From: Heliopora coerulea
Lineage: Eukaryota; Cnidaria; Anthozoa; Scleralcyonacea; Helioporidae
Length of the DNA stretch: 64,000 bases
Reading direction: 5' to 3'
Assembly: GCA_030142905.1 (NCBI GenBank)
Contig: JASJOG010000133.1
Coordinates: forward strand, 246,001 to 310,000
A model generated the notes under the pieces. The model made no database searches and was not told where the DNA came from. It saw only the letters and a program-made list of their open reading frames with translations. How positions within the stretch are numbered: position 1 is the stretch's first letter; the number at the start of each line of letters is the position of its first letter. The position numbers and the translations under genes are program-made. Of the stretch, positions 43,103 through 52,721 are shown in pieces.

Positions 43103-46100
43103 ATGGATGATATGATTGCACAGCTACAAGGGAAACTGAAGGTTTTAGCATTCACCATCGCTAAAACGGACTCTGTAATCGCCAAAGACGACGCGGAAAT
43201 CTCAGAGAAACAACGAAATTCCCTAACAACAATGATCAACGCCGTTACAGTAGCAAAGGAAATAATCGAAGAACAGAAATTCCTGAAGGGCGAGAAGGAA
43301 GAAGAAGTCGCGCAGTGGGGTGAGCCAATAGAACAAGTGATAACCGAAGCAGACGCTAGCGTACGAAAGCTCAAAGCTCAAATCAAGGAGATAAGCAGCG
43401 CAGCAGAAGCCGCCGAGAAGGCTGGGAAGAGAAAAGTTCAACTCGAGTTCGAACAAGCCCAGTATGTGTTACAGCAAACGCATGAAAACCACGAGAGAGC
43501 TTGCCAAATCGAACAAGAAGAGAGATTGTTACAACAGAAGCTCAGATACCAGCAGATGTTGGACGAAGCCCACCCCGAACAACCGAAAGACGTTACATTG
43601 ATCGCTGCGAAACTGCCCAAGCTTTCTATAACGAAGTTCAGTGGCTCGTTTAGCGATTGGCTAAGGTTTTGGAATCAGTTTCAAGCCGTCGTAGACAGCC
43701 AAAGCATCAACAAAGTGACTAAATTTGCCTACTTAAAGGAACTTCTGGAACCGAACGTTCGAACAAGCATTGATGGGTTGCCTTTCACCGAAGATGGGCA
43801 TGGAAAAGCCAAAGAAACACTTTTGGAAAAGTATGGCAACGATAGTGAGATTATCAACGCCTACGTCGAAGAAATTGTCGCCTTGCCAACGATCAATGGT
43901 ACCCAACCGAATAAAGTCCATCCGTTTTTCTAGAAATTACGGTACTGTGTACAGTCTCTGGAAACATTAAAGAAGTTAGATAATGTAAATGGATACGTGA
44001 GAATGACCCTAAACAAGTTGTCTGGCATCAGAGGAGATCTTGTACGAACAGATTCCCGGTGGAAAGAATGGGATTTTGGCAAGCTGGTTGAAACCCTGAA
44101 GGGATGGGTGGAGCGAAATCCGGTCGACACCTCGAAAACCCCTGACGACGGAAATCGGAAACGCGATAGGTCAGGTAAAGTTTTCCAGACACAGCAAACG
44201 AGAGGGCAGCAAAGGTCACGCATATGTGTTTACTGCGGCTCGAATGATCTCAAGTCGTCAAATTGTTCGGTAACTAAAACGCCCAGCGAGCGAAAGCAAG
44301 TGTTAGTCAAAAAAAGACTGTGATTCAATTGCACAGGTTCGTCGCATCGAGCAACAGAATGCAAAAGCACCGCCACATGTCAAGTCTGCGCGAAAAGACA
44401 TCACACTTCTATTTGTGAATCACCGAAGGAATCTCGACCGGAAGGTTTTATGACCGCTCAACGCCTCGAGGAGAACAAAGTAATCTACCCCGTCGTGCAA
44501 ATCAACGTAGATGGAATCCGAACGCGAGCTTTGCTAGACACCGGAGCCGGAAGCTCATACGCATCGGCAAAGCTGATCGAAGCCTTACGAAAGAAGCCAA
44601 AAGAAGTTAAGACTAAACAGATTGAGATGATGCTGGGGTCAACAACAATGTAAATCGAAATCTACTCAGCGAATGTCCAATCGATAGACGGTGAATTTTC
44701 TATGAATGTTGATCTGTCAAAAGTACATAAGGCAGAACTTATGAACATTGACAACCCAAAGTATGAAGAAATACTCAGTAAATACTCTGATCTGAAAGGA
44801 GTTAACATCAACGACAACGATCCCAAGCCACAATTGCCTATCCACGTTGTGTTAGGAGCGAGCGAATATGCGTCCATCAAAACCAGATGTCCGCAACGGG
44901 TAGGACAACCGGGACACCCAGTTGTTGAAAAAACCCTTATGGGCTGGACCTTGATGTCACCTGGCCGAGAAGAAGTCTTTAGCCCCCTCCTGCTGGCCCA
45001 ATCCACAAGTACAGACTACGAACAACTGTGTGCTCTCGACGTGTTGGGGTTGGACGATGCGCCAGAGAATGATCAGGATGTTGTCCATAAAGAGTTCAAG
45101 GAACAATTAACCAGAAATCCGGCCGGATGGTATGAAACTAACCTTCCGTGGAAGGGCATACATCCATCTTTACCGACCAACGAGACGGGCAGTCGACGAC
45201 GACTTGAGCATCTGATCAAGAAGCTGCAGCGAAATGGAGAATACGAAAGCTACGACGCCATCATGCAAGAACAACTCCAGGAAGGCATCATAGAACCAGC
45301 CCTCCACGTAGCCAAGGGAAAGGAATTTTATATTCCTCACAAATGAGTCACCAAACAAAACGCAGAGAGCACGAAACTTCGGGTCGTATACGACGCTTCA
45401 GCGAGAGAGATCGTCACCAAGCCATCCCTGAACGACTGCTTACATCCAGGGCCGCCACTCCAGAATTTGCTGTGGAGTGTTCTCGTGAAAGCAAGATTCT
45501 ACCCCATAGTCGTAACGGGCGACCTGCAGAAGGTCTTCCTCCAGATCAGAATTAAAGAAGAGGAGCGAGACTCGCTCAGATTTCATTGGAGGAGACCAAA
45601 TCATTCTGAAATAGAAGTCTACCGATTCACGCGAGCTCTTTTCGGACTGACATCATCTCCGTTCCTACTTGGAGGAGTTATCAGTGAGCATCTCGACAGA
45701 TGGGAAAGCAAACCTCCAGAACTCGTAAAGGAGCTACGAGACGGAATGTATGTGGACGACTTACTAACAGGTGGAGCTACCGTAGAAGAGGTACATACCA
45801 AGAAGCAAATCGCTTCCGAAATATTCAACGATGGGAAATTTACCTTGCATAAGTGGCACTCCAACGCCAAGGAATTGGAAAGTAACAAGGATCCTCCAGA
45901 AAGCGCTGATGAACTATCATATGCCAAACAACAACTTAGGACGACATCATCAGAAACCAAGATGTTAGGCGTGCCATGGGACAAGCAAAGCGACACAATC
46001 AAGGTTGTCTTCTCTCGAGATCCAGCAAAGTGCACTAAAAGAGAAGTCCTGTCAAGATTAGCTCGAATCTACGATCCTTTAGGGTTGGCTTCGCCCACCA

Positions 46101-48352
46101 TTCTTTCCGGAAAGCTGATTTACCGAGACATCTGTGACAGGAGGCTTCCCTGGGATGCCATGGTCCAGGAATCTCTGGGAGAGCGATGGAAGAAGTGGTG
46201 GTCAGAGCTGCCCGACTACGTCGAAGTGGAACGACCATTAGCCCCTTACCGCTTCCCAGTCCAAGAAGTTGTCCTGCACGCTTTTGGGGACGCGAGTTCT
46301 CAAGGTGTGTGCGCAGGAATCTACGCGGTAGTCAAGCAAGAAAGTGGGACAACACAAGGACTCGTCTGCGCCAAGTCCCGATTGGCCAAGCGTAACCTGA
46401 CAATCCCAAGGCTTGAACTAGTCTCCGGTCACATGGCCATAAAACTCGTTACAAACGTACGCATTTTCATCGATAACTATGTGGTAGCAACGCACTGCTG
46501 GCTGGACTCAACCGTAGCTCTATACTGGATACAGGGCCAAGGAGAATACAAGCAGTTTGTGGGCAATCGTGTCCACAAAATTAAACAACACCCCGACGTC
46601 CAATGGCACCACGTACCGTCCGCCGAGAATCCCGCGGACCTGGGAAGCCGTGGAGGGAGCGTCATCAACGCGGGCCTTTGGCAAGATGGGCCAAAATGGT
46701 TACCTGACCCAATGAAGTGGCCACGAGAGAAAACCTTTGAGCCTTCAGCAGAAACCCAAGTGGAAGCAAAGGTAACCACCAAAGACGTCCTTGCCGTAGC
46801 TGTACCAGTAAAGGACACCTTCGACCAATAGCTAGCCAAACACGAACTGTGGAAGGTGTTGAGAATTGGGGGATGGGTGCGACGATTCATCAAGAACTGC
46901 AAGGCACCCCCCGCGAACAGACAATCGGGTCCACTGATGACAACTGAAATAGAAAACCAGAAGATATGGTGGATCAAACGAGCTCAGCGCGACGCTCGGA
47001 ACACTACCCACCATGAGAAGGATCAACTCCAGCTGAACCTGCATCCTAATTATCAACAAATTCTGGAGTGCCGAGGACGCCTGGAGGGAGAATATCCTAT
47101 TTACCTGCCAGACGATCACCCCTTTACAAGCAAGTTGGTCCATCAAGCACACCTTCAAACGTTGCATGGGGGAGTTCGGCTCACCATGACAAAGGTGAGT
47201 GAGCAGTACTGGGTCCCCAGACTACGACGCCTTGTGAAGAAGGTACGAGGCAAGTGTTGGGGGTGTAAGAGATTTCGTACCAAAGCATTCCAGTCACCAC
47301 CGCCCGGCAGGTTACCAACCACCCGAACTCAAGGCAACACACCTTATCAAGTCATAGGAGTGGATTTTGGTGGTCCGATAAAATACCGAACCAAGTCGAA
47401 AGCAGTAAAGAAAGCCTATCTCGCACTATATGGGTGTAGTCTGACCAGAGGGGTATTTCTGGATCTACTACCGTCGATTGGGATCGAAGACTTCGTCTCC
47501 AGCCTCAAACGGTATATCGCTCACCGGGAAAGGCCCAAGGTGATCTACGCGGATAATGGTAGTACATTTAAGGCAGCAGCAAAGTGGCTTAAGCAAGCAC
47601 GGGCCAACGAGAAGCTAAACAACTACTTGGCACAACAATCTATTACATGGAAGTTTAACCTCTCCCGAGCGCCTTGGTGGGGCGGTCAATTTGAACGCCT
47701 CATCGGCCTTTTTAAGAACGCATTCTATAAGATTATAGGCAACACCACCCTGCGTTGGTCAGAGCTGGAAGACATCCTCGATGTCGAAGTAGCGCTCAAC
47801 AGCCGGCCTTTGACCTATTTAGAAGATGACATTCAGCTCACGACGCTTACGCCAAACTCGATGTTGAATTTGAACGCGAATGACCTACCCAACCCAGAGG
47901 CACACTACTTACCAGACAAAGAACTTCGGAAGAGAGCAAGATATCTAACCCGCTGTAAGGAGATGATGTGGAACCGTTGGTCGAAAGAGTATGTGCGCAA
48001 CCTACGAGCACAGCACGGACGAGTGGGTGGTGAACAAGCTCCTCACCCACAGATTGGAGAAGCAGTGATCCTCAGAGAAGACGCAAAAAATCGTAATTGT
48101 TCGAAGCTTGGAATCGTACAACACCTCATCCAAGGGAGAGATGGAATTACGAGAGGAGCCAAAGTCAAGACAAGCAAAGGGGTCCTGGAGAGAGTGATTC
48201 AACATCTCTGCCCCTTAGAACTGACGTGTGACCATTTACCACCGCCATCACTCAACCCAACAGCTGCTGAGTTTACCTCAAGACACCGAAGAGATGCAGC
48301 CGCTGCAGGCGCATTGCGAATTAGGAACATTGCCGACGACGAAGACGATTGA
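43103..48352 (+). pseudogene. BEL/Pao gag-pol polyprotein, one frame with five stops
   Basis: A single reading frame of 1750 codons from ATG 43103 to TGA 48350-48352, interrupted by stops at 43931, 44321, 44651, 45344 and 46829, with no frameshift needed. Order: coiled-coil N-terminus and the Pao-type gag block KLPKLSITKFSGSFSDWLRF (about 43605), zinc knuckle-like Cys/His (44227-44420), aspartic protease LLDTGAGSSY (about 44532), reverse transcriptase with the catalytic MYVDDLLTG (about 45750), RNase H HAFGDASSQG (about 46280), and integrase with an HHCC region (about 47150-47275) and Asp, Asp, Glu in GVDFGGP, YADNGST and FERLIGLF. The C-terminal domain ends in an acidic tail. No envelope-like gene follows. 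It is inactive because of the stops. Confidence 0.95.
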
Positions 48353-48482
48353 TTCGGATCATTTAAATTTAAATTTTAGAAAGAAACAGACATTGGTTTC
48401 AGATTTACAAACAATTGTTTCAGTACGAAACAATTACTTTTAAGAAACATTAAGGTTAAATACATATATATCCACAGGATAA

Positions 48483-48497
48483 TATATGGGGGGAGTG
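48483..48497 (+). promoter_or_regulatory. Polypurine tract
   Basis: TATGGGGGGAGTG sits directly before the 3' LTR, the normal position for plus-strand priming. Confidence 0.85.
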
Positions 48498-48669
48498 TGT
48501 CGAGAATTCGTGCGTGGAGCGGAAATGAGTCGTGAAAAATAGAGACCCTACAGGGCAGAGTGTGCTCGAGTTCGACTGAGGAGGGTGTAAGTGAATAAAG
48601 AGATAAGAAATCCATCTATTCGCGACTTATTGTGGAAACTAGTTTCTTGGAGGCGGATAATCCACGATA
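48498..48669 (+). repeat. 3' LTR of the BEL/Pao element (172 bp)
   Basis: Same length and ends as 42841-43012. Followed by AAAC, the target duplication. Confidence 0.95.
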
Positions 48670-48727
48670 AAACGACGGGGGAAAAACTTAATAAACAGAC
48701 GCTCAGAACTTTTTACCAAATGTGTTC
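48670..48727 (+). mobile_element. GIY-YIG element continuation, right part
   Basis: With one AAAC removed, the frame runs on from the left part as HFIMKRRGKNLINRRSEL then FTKC. This is the usual sequence after CNLCLEEK in this protein type, so it confirms the interruption. Confidence 0.75.
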
Positions 48728-48730
48728 ACC

Positions 48731-49808
48731 TAATATAAGAGAAAGCAAATTCCGAAAACCAAGACCATCTTTCAACTTAAGATTTAAGTTAACAAAAGAT
48801 GAAAACTGTGAAATGGTGATATTTCAATTTTATTGCAACATCATCTTCGGCCGATGGCAATGATGTTTATCGCAAAGAAATACACACCGGCCAATGCACA
48901 CATTATTCCAGTTTTGAACCGTTTCCGCGTAAAATCGCATGGATTAAATCTCTGTTTCATCGCGCTTTTAAAATATGTAGCACGAAGAAACTCTTTATTG
49001 ACCAAATTGCTAAAATCAAAACTTTCATGTCCTGGAACGAATATCCTAATAATGTTAGTAAATTCCTTATTAAAATGCTTCGACGCAAACATAAAGCTGA
49101 TGGTTCTGGCACTCAAAACATGACTGATGATGATAACATTCCTGAAGTTTGGATCCGAATCCCGTATTTGGGAAGTCAAGAAGAAAATGTTTTAAATTCC
49201 TGTTTAAAGAAAATCCGTCGTTGTTTGAAACAACCTGTCAAGTTTATTGTCATATTCAACACTAAAAAGGTCTCATATTTTATTTCTAACAAAGACAAAA
49301 TTCCAGATTTGTCTGAAAACAATGTCATTTACCAGATTACATGCCCTGGTTGCGCCAAATCTTACATGGGAAAGACCGACCGTTGTTTACAAAATAATCA
49401 ACTTTTATTTATGGAAGCTCTATATATTAAGTATCTTAAACCACAATTAAACTCTGGTCTTAAAGTTAGCAAAGAACTCTCACTCTTTATTTAGTTCCTT
49501 TTAGTTTATCCATAATTTATATATCGACATCTTGACATTTCATCCTGAGGAGTCAACACTTGTCACTTACTGACACATCAATCATTTGTAAATAGAGTAG
49601 GCGTTCCCTCAATTCTTATCAATGATGTAATCATTTTTCTCATGTATATATAAACCTTAGGTTCTCTTGTGTTAGTTCATTTGGTCTGAAGATGATTTTG
49701 CAACAAAATCGAAATATCACCATTTAACAGTTTTCATCTTTTGTTAACTTAAATCTTAAGTTGAAAGATGGCCTAGGTTTTCGGAATTTGCTTTCTCTTA
49801 TATTTTTT
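48731..49808 (+). mobile_element. Penelope-like element with inverted ends and GIY-YIG domain
   Basis: About 115-bp inverted termini (48731-48850 and about 49690-49808) share TATAAGAGAAAGCAAATTCC and AACTTAAG-containing sequence. The plus frame at 49027-49494 encodes IPYLGSQEENVLNSCLKK, KQPVKFIVIFNTKK, the GIY-YIG pair VIYQITCPGCAKSYMGKT and a C-terminus ALYIKYLKPQLNSGLKVS, with some residues between missing (the usual RxxEH region). The RT is absent, so this is a 5'-truncated copy with its terminal segment also present in inverse orientation upstream. Near the 3' end (49685-49725) CUGAAGA, a GAUUUUG/CAAAAUC hairpin, GAAA and UAUC form a near-complete hammerhead core with one extra U before stem II. 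Confidence 0.8.
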
Positions 49809-50037
49809 GAAGTTGTCTGCTGGTCAAGGTTTTTGCGTTCACCTAACAAAGCCTATAACATAAACCTATAACATAGATCATATTTCGGTAGTATTTATTG
49901 CGTGAATAATTAAACAATCTGTCAGTTGCCTGATGATCGCCAGAGCGCGTGAAACTTGGAGTGGTGTCCAACTGTGGTATGCCTATGAAGAAGATTAGAT
50001 TTTCACTTACAATCTGTTGCTAGGAAAATCCCTTAAG
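49809..50037. other. Unassigned spacer
   Basis: Nothing recognised. Confidence 0.4.
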
Positions 50038-50245
50038 GTAGATGAACGATCGTCAAGCTCGATACTCAGAAAATGATTTGAGCCCCAGACGGGGATCGAA
50101 CCCGCAACCCCCCGATGACCGGTGAGACGCTCTAACCATTGAGCTACCGAGACTCAGATGGTGAGCTAAGGTGCAAGTTCGATATATATGTGCGACCTAA
50201 GCGGAAACCACGATATATTAGTAATGATTGATGTAGTTTAATGTT
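50038..50245 (-). mobile_element. tRNA-derived SINE, minus copy
   Basis: The minus strand has head TTAGGTCGCACATATATATC, A box GGTAGCTCAATGGTTAGAGC, B box GGGTTCGATCCCCGTCTGGG, and tail TGAGTATCGAGCTTGACGAT. Confidence 0.9.
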
Positions 50246-50274
50246 TAAGAAAACGTGAGAGTTTGGATATATTA

Positions 50275-50372
50275 AGGTAGATGAACGATCGTCAAGCTCG
50301 ATACTCAGAAAATGATTTCTGAGCCCCAGACGGGGATCGAACCCGCACCCCCCGATAATATATCGCAACCCC
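50275..50372 (-). mobile_element. tRNA-derived SINE, partial minus copy
   Basis: The tail and B-box part only. It breaks in the middle of the tRNA-like region and meets a plus copy. Confidence 0.85.
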
Positions 50373-50384
50373 CCACTAATATAT

Positions 50385-50610
50385 CGTGACTTCCGCTTAG
50401 GTCGCACATATATATCGAACTTGCACCTTAGCTCACCATCTGAGTCTCGGTAGCTCAATATTTAGAACGTCTCACCGGTCATCGGGGGGTTGCGGGTTCG
50501 ATCCCCGTCTGGGGCTCAGAAATCATTTTCTGAGTATCGAGCTTGACGATCGTTCATCTACCTTAATATATCCAAGCTCTCACGTTTTCTCAAACATTAA
50601 ACTACAGGAA
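50385..50610 (+). mobile_element. tRNA-derived SINE, best plus copy
   Basis: Head CGCTTAGGTCGCACATATAT, CTTGCACCTTAGCTCACC, A-box GGTAGCTCAATATTTAGAAC, GTCTCACCGGTCATCGGGGG, B-box GGGTTCGATCCCCGTCTGGG, then GAGCTTGACGATCGTTCATC and TATATCCAAGCTCTCACG. The two boxes match RNA polymerase III internal promoter consensus. The anticodon arm does not fold well, so this is a tRNA-derived retroposon head and not a tRNA gene. Confidence 0.9.
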
Positions 50611-50611
50611 A

Positions 50612-51507
50612 ATCCCTTCTTGTATTCTAGACACCACAGATTTTCTTAGTAAGTTAGAAAATCTTGGGGATATTCCTAATGAAGCTTTACTTGTCATTAT
50701 TGATGTAGTTGGTTTATACTCACATATACCTCATTCGGAGGGCTTAGAGGCACTCAAAATAGCCCTTGATGGGAGGCATACGTTTGGTATTCCTACGGCT
50801 GAGCTAGTTGATTTGGCGTGTATTGTTCTAGAAAATAATTATTTTGAATTTGATGGAAGAATATTCTACCAAAATTGGGCACAGCCATAGACACCAAGTT
50901 TGCACCGGTCATTGCCAATATTTTTATGGCAGAATTGGAAAATCGTTTCATTCTGTCGGTACGGTTCCAACTATGGCTTTGGTGGCGGTTTTTGGACGAT
51001 GTATTTATGATTTGGACACATGGTAGAGTTTGCCTTGAAGAATTTCTTACTGCCTTAAATTCTTACTATGAAACTATTAAATTTACGTGGAGTGTCTCTA
51101 CTTCCTCTTTAGCATATTTAGATGTTATGGTGTCTTTGTCGGCAGGATCTATTTCGACCGATCTATATTGTAAACCGACAGACACCCATCAGTATCTTGA
51201 TAGAAGGTCTTGTCATTTCAGTTTTGTTAAGAAAGCTATACCACATAGTCAAGCTCTGCGTATTAAACGTATACGCAGTAAGACCGCGGACTTTAAAACC
51301 AGATCGAGATAGATGAAAACCTGATTTTAAAAAAAGAGTTATAAGAACGGATTTTTCGATTCGCAGATTCCTAGGGCTGATAGTATTTCTCGTTCTGAAG
51401 CTCTTAAGAGAAAGCAATCTGCAAGTAATTATTATACAAGTAAACTCTTGATTTTGGATTTTCATCCCTCCCTTTGTGGGGCTTGCAGTATAATTAATGA
51501 TCTTTAA
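50612..51507 (+). mobile_element. Penelope-like reverse transcriptase fragment
   Basis: The plus strand reads TTDFLSKLENLGDIPNEALL, IDVVGLYSHIPHSEGLEAL (motif A), ENNYFEFDGRIF, LGTAIDTKFAPVIANIFM, the catalytic WWRFLDDVFMIW (about 50985), SLAYLDVMVSL, YCKPTDTHQYLDRRSCHF and LLILDFHPSLCG at the end. Frame changes near 50870 and 51280 break it. The N-terminal thumb and the GIY-YIG end are missing. It is the same broad family as the element at 52096-55368 but clearly diverged from it (for example AIDTKF in place of AIGTKF). Confidence 0.85.
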
Positions 51508-51744
51508 AAATTAACGGTCATTAAAAATTAATGATAACTAACGATCATTAAAAATTTGTGGGGAAAATACAAAAGAAAATCATAACCATGTCGGATCTAC
51601 ATATGTGATAAAGATACATGTGCCTTTATACGTGAAGAAGAAGTTCAATTTTTTCCGCTTACGAAAGAAAAATTTTGAAACTTCCTACGCGAATTAGCGT
51701 ATTAGGTGGTCAATTTCATAAGACATTTAAAAAAGTCGCAGTAC

Positions 51745-51805
51745 GTGCTTTATCGGGTATAAACCACTTGGCTATCGCCTCGTGTTTTAAATCCCGATAA
51801 AGCAC
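51745..51805. repeat. Small palindromic repeat
   Basis: GTGCTTTATCGGG and its exact inverse CCCGATAAAGCAC, 35 bp apart. Possibly a MITE core. Confidence 0.6.
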
Positions 51806-51977
51806 TCCTCTTCGGTTTTTAAATATTACATCTATCTATCTATCTAACTACGTCTGTAGTTAGATATCGCTCTATGGCCTCTTGGTTCATATTAAGCGCT
51901 CTACAAGATGAGTCATGCCGTTAGTGCATTTGCGCACGCTCACTAGTCTCTAGTTAGAGCGCTCTGGTATGGCTTAG

Positions 51978-52091
51978 ATGTACCACATGCGTGGGACATT
52001 TGAGTTGCCTATATAATGTAGGCTACTCCATCCTGCTCATCAGCACTACACTGATGAGGCCCAATAGGCCGAAACGGTTCCGCCTGTAGTT
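51978..52091 (+). ncRNA. Hammerhead-bearing repeat, cleavage triplet mutated
   Basis: The last 49 nt (52043-52091) read stem I ACUACA, core CUGAUGA, stem II GGCC/GGCC with loop CAAUA, core GAAA, stem III CGG/CCG with loop UU, triplet GCC where GUC is expected, then UGUAGU pairing with ACUACA. Only the U next to the cleavage site is wrong. The upstream 65 bp are shared with 24154-24265. It sits directly before the 3' end of the PLE at 52096. Confidence 0.65.
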
Positions 52092-52299
52092 ATATATATA
52101 ACTGCCAAGATAAAACTTTTAAAAGCCTTTATTTCAACGTTTCGGGGCGCCGCCCCTTGGTCAAGAATAAGAACTACAAGATAGAAGATGCTCCTTATAT
52201 ACATAGCATTACTTAATAATTAAAAAATCCGTTAAAAAATACTCAAAAGAAGTCCCTAAGGTTCAAACCTTTAGGTACAAAAGAATCCAATTTATATGC

Positions 52300-52710
52300 T
52301 CAAAAACCTTCCCTTTTAGTTGAGTCTGATACATCCGTCCTATCAATAATTTTTACTAGCATATCTTTAATTCCCTCATGATCCTCCTCATAAAAATGGG
52401 CATACAAATGTTCTCCCAGTATACCCCTTTGGCCATTACCATACCTTTTAACACTACTTTTATGGTTATTAAACCTCCTCCTGAAAGATGTTATTGTATT
52501 GCCCACATAAATCTTCGAACACTTTTTACATATTCTAAGGTAAATCACTCCTGCCAAATCGCAATCGAGCAAATAATTGATATAAAATGTACGACCATTT
52601 CTACAAAATGTGGAACCTTCCTCCACCCAATTGCAAATTTGGCAGCGTGATTTACTACACTTTCGCATACCTTTATCCCCACTACCTTCTCCCTTCAGTT
52701 TAGACCTCAC
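52300..52710 (-). CDS. GIY-YIG endonuclease domain of the PLE
   Basis: A linker (RSKLKGEGSGDKGMRKC) leads to a Cys cluster (SRCQICNW) and the GIY-YIG core: GVIYLRICKKCSKIYVGNT, then SFRRRFNNHKSS and GEHLYAHFYEEDHEG. It would nick the insertion site and cooperate with the RT on the same polyprotein. The frame ends at TGA 52300-52302, after REGF, about 15 codons before the natural end. Not an independent gene but the C-terminal part of the polyprotein put out of frame. Confidence 0.85.
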   Translation of the reverse strand: MRSKLKGEGSGDKGMRKCSKSRCQICNWVEEGSTFCRNGRTFYINYLLDCDLAGVIYLRICKKCSKIYVGNTITSFRRRFNNHKSSVKRYGNGQRGILGEHLYAHFYEEDHEGIKDMLVKIIDRTDVSDSTKREGF

Positions 52711-52721
52711 TAAATTATCCT

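Noticed and set aside
45619..47167. Minus-strand frames of 100-166 codons inside the LTR element
   Set aside because: Antisense shadows of the gag-pol frame, with no domain.
50428..50520. Candidate functional tRNA gene
   Set aside because: A and B boxes fit, but the anticodon arm does not pair and the unit continues into a shared SINE tail.
52378..52650. 90-codon frame found identically at 54815-55087 on the other strand
   Set aside because: Antisense of the GIY-YIG domain, duplicated only because the arms are inverted copies.
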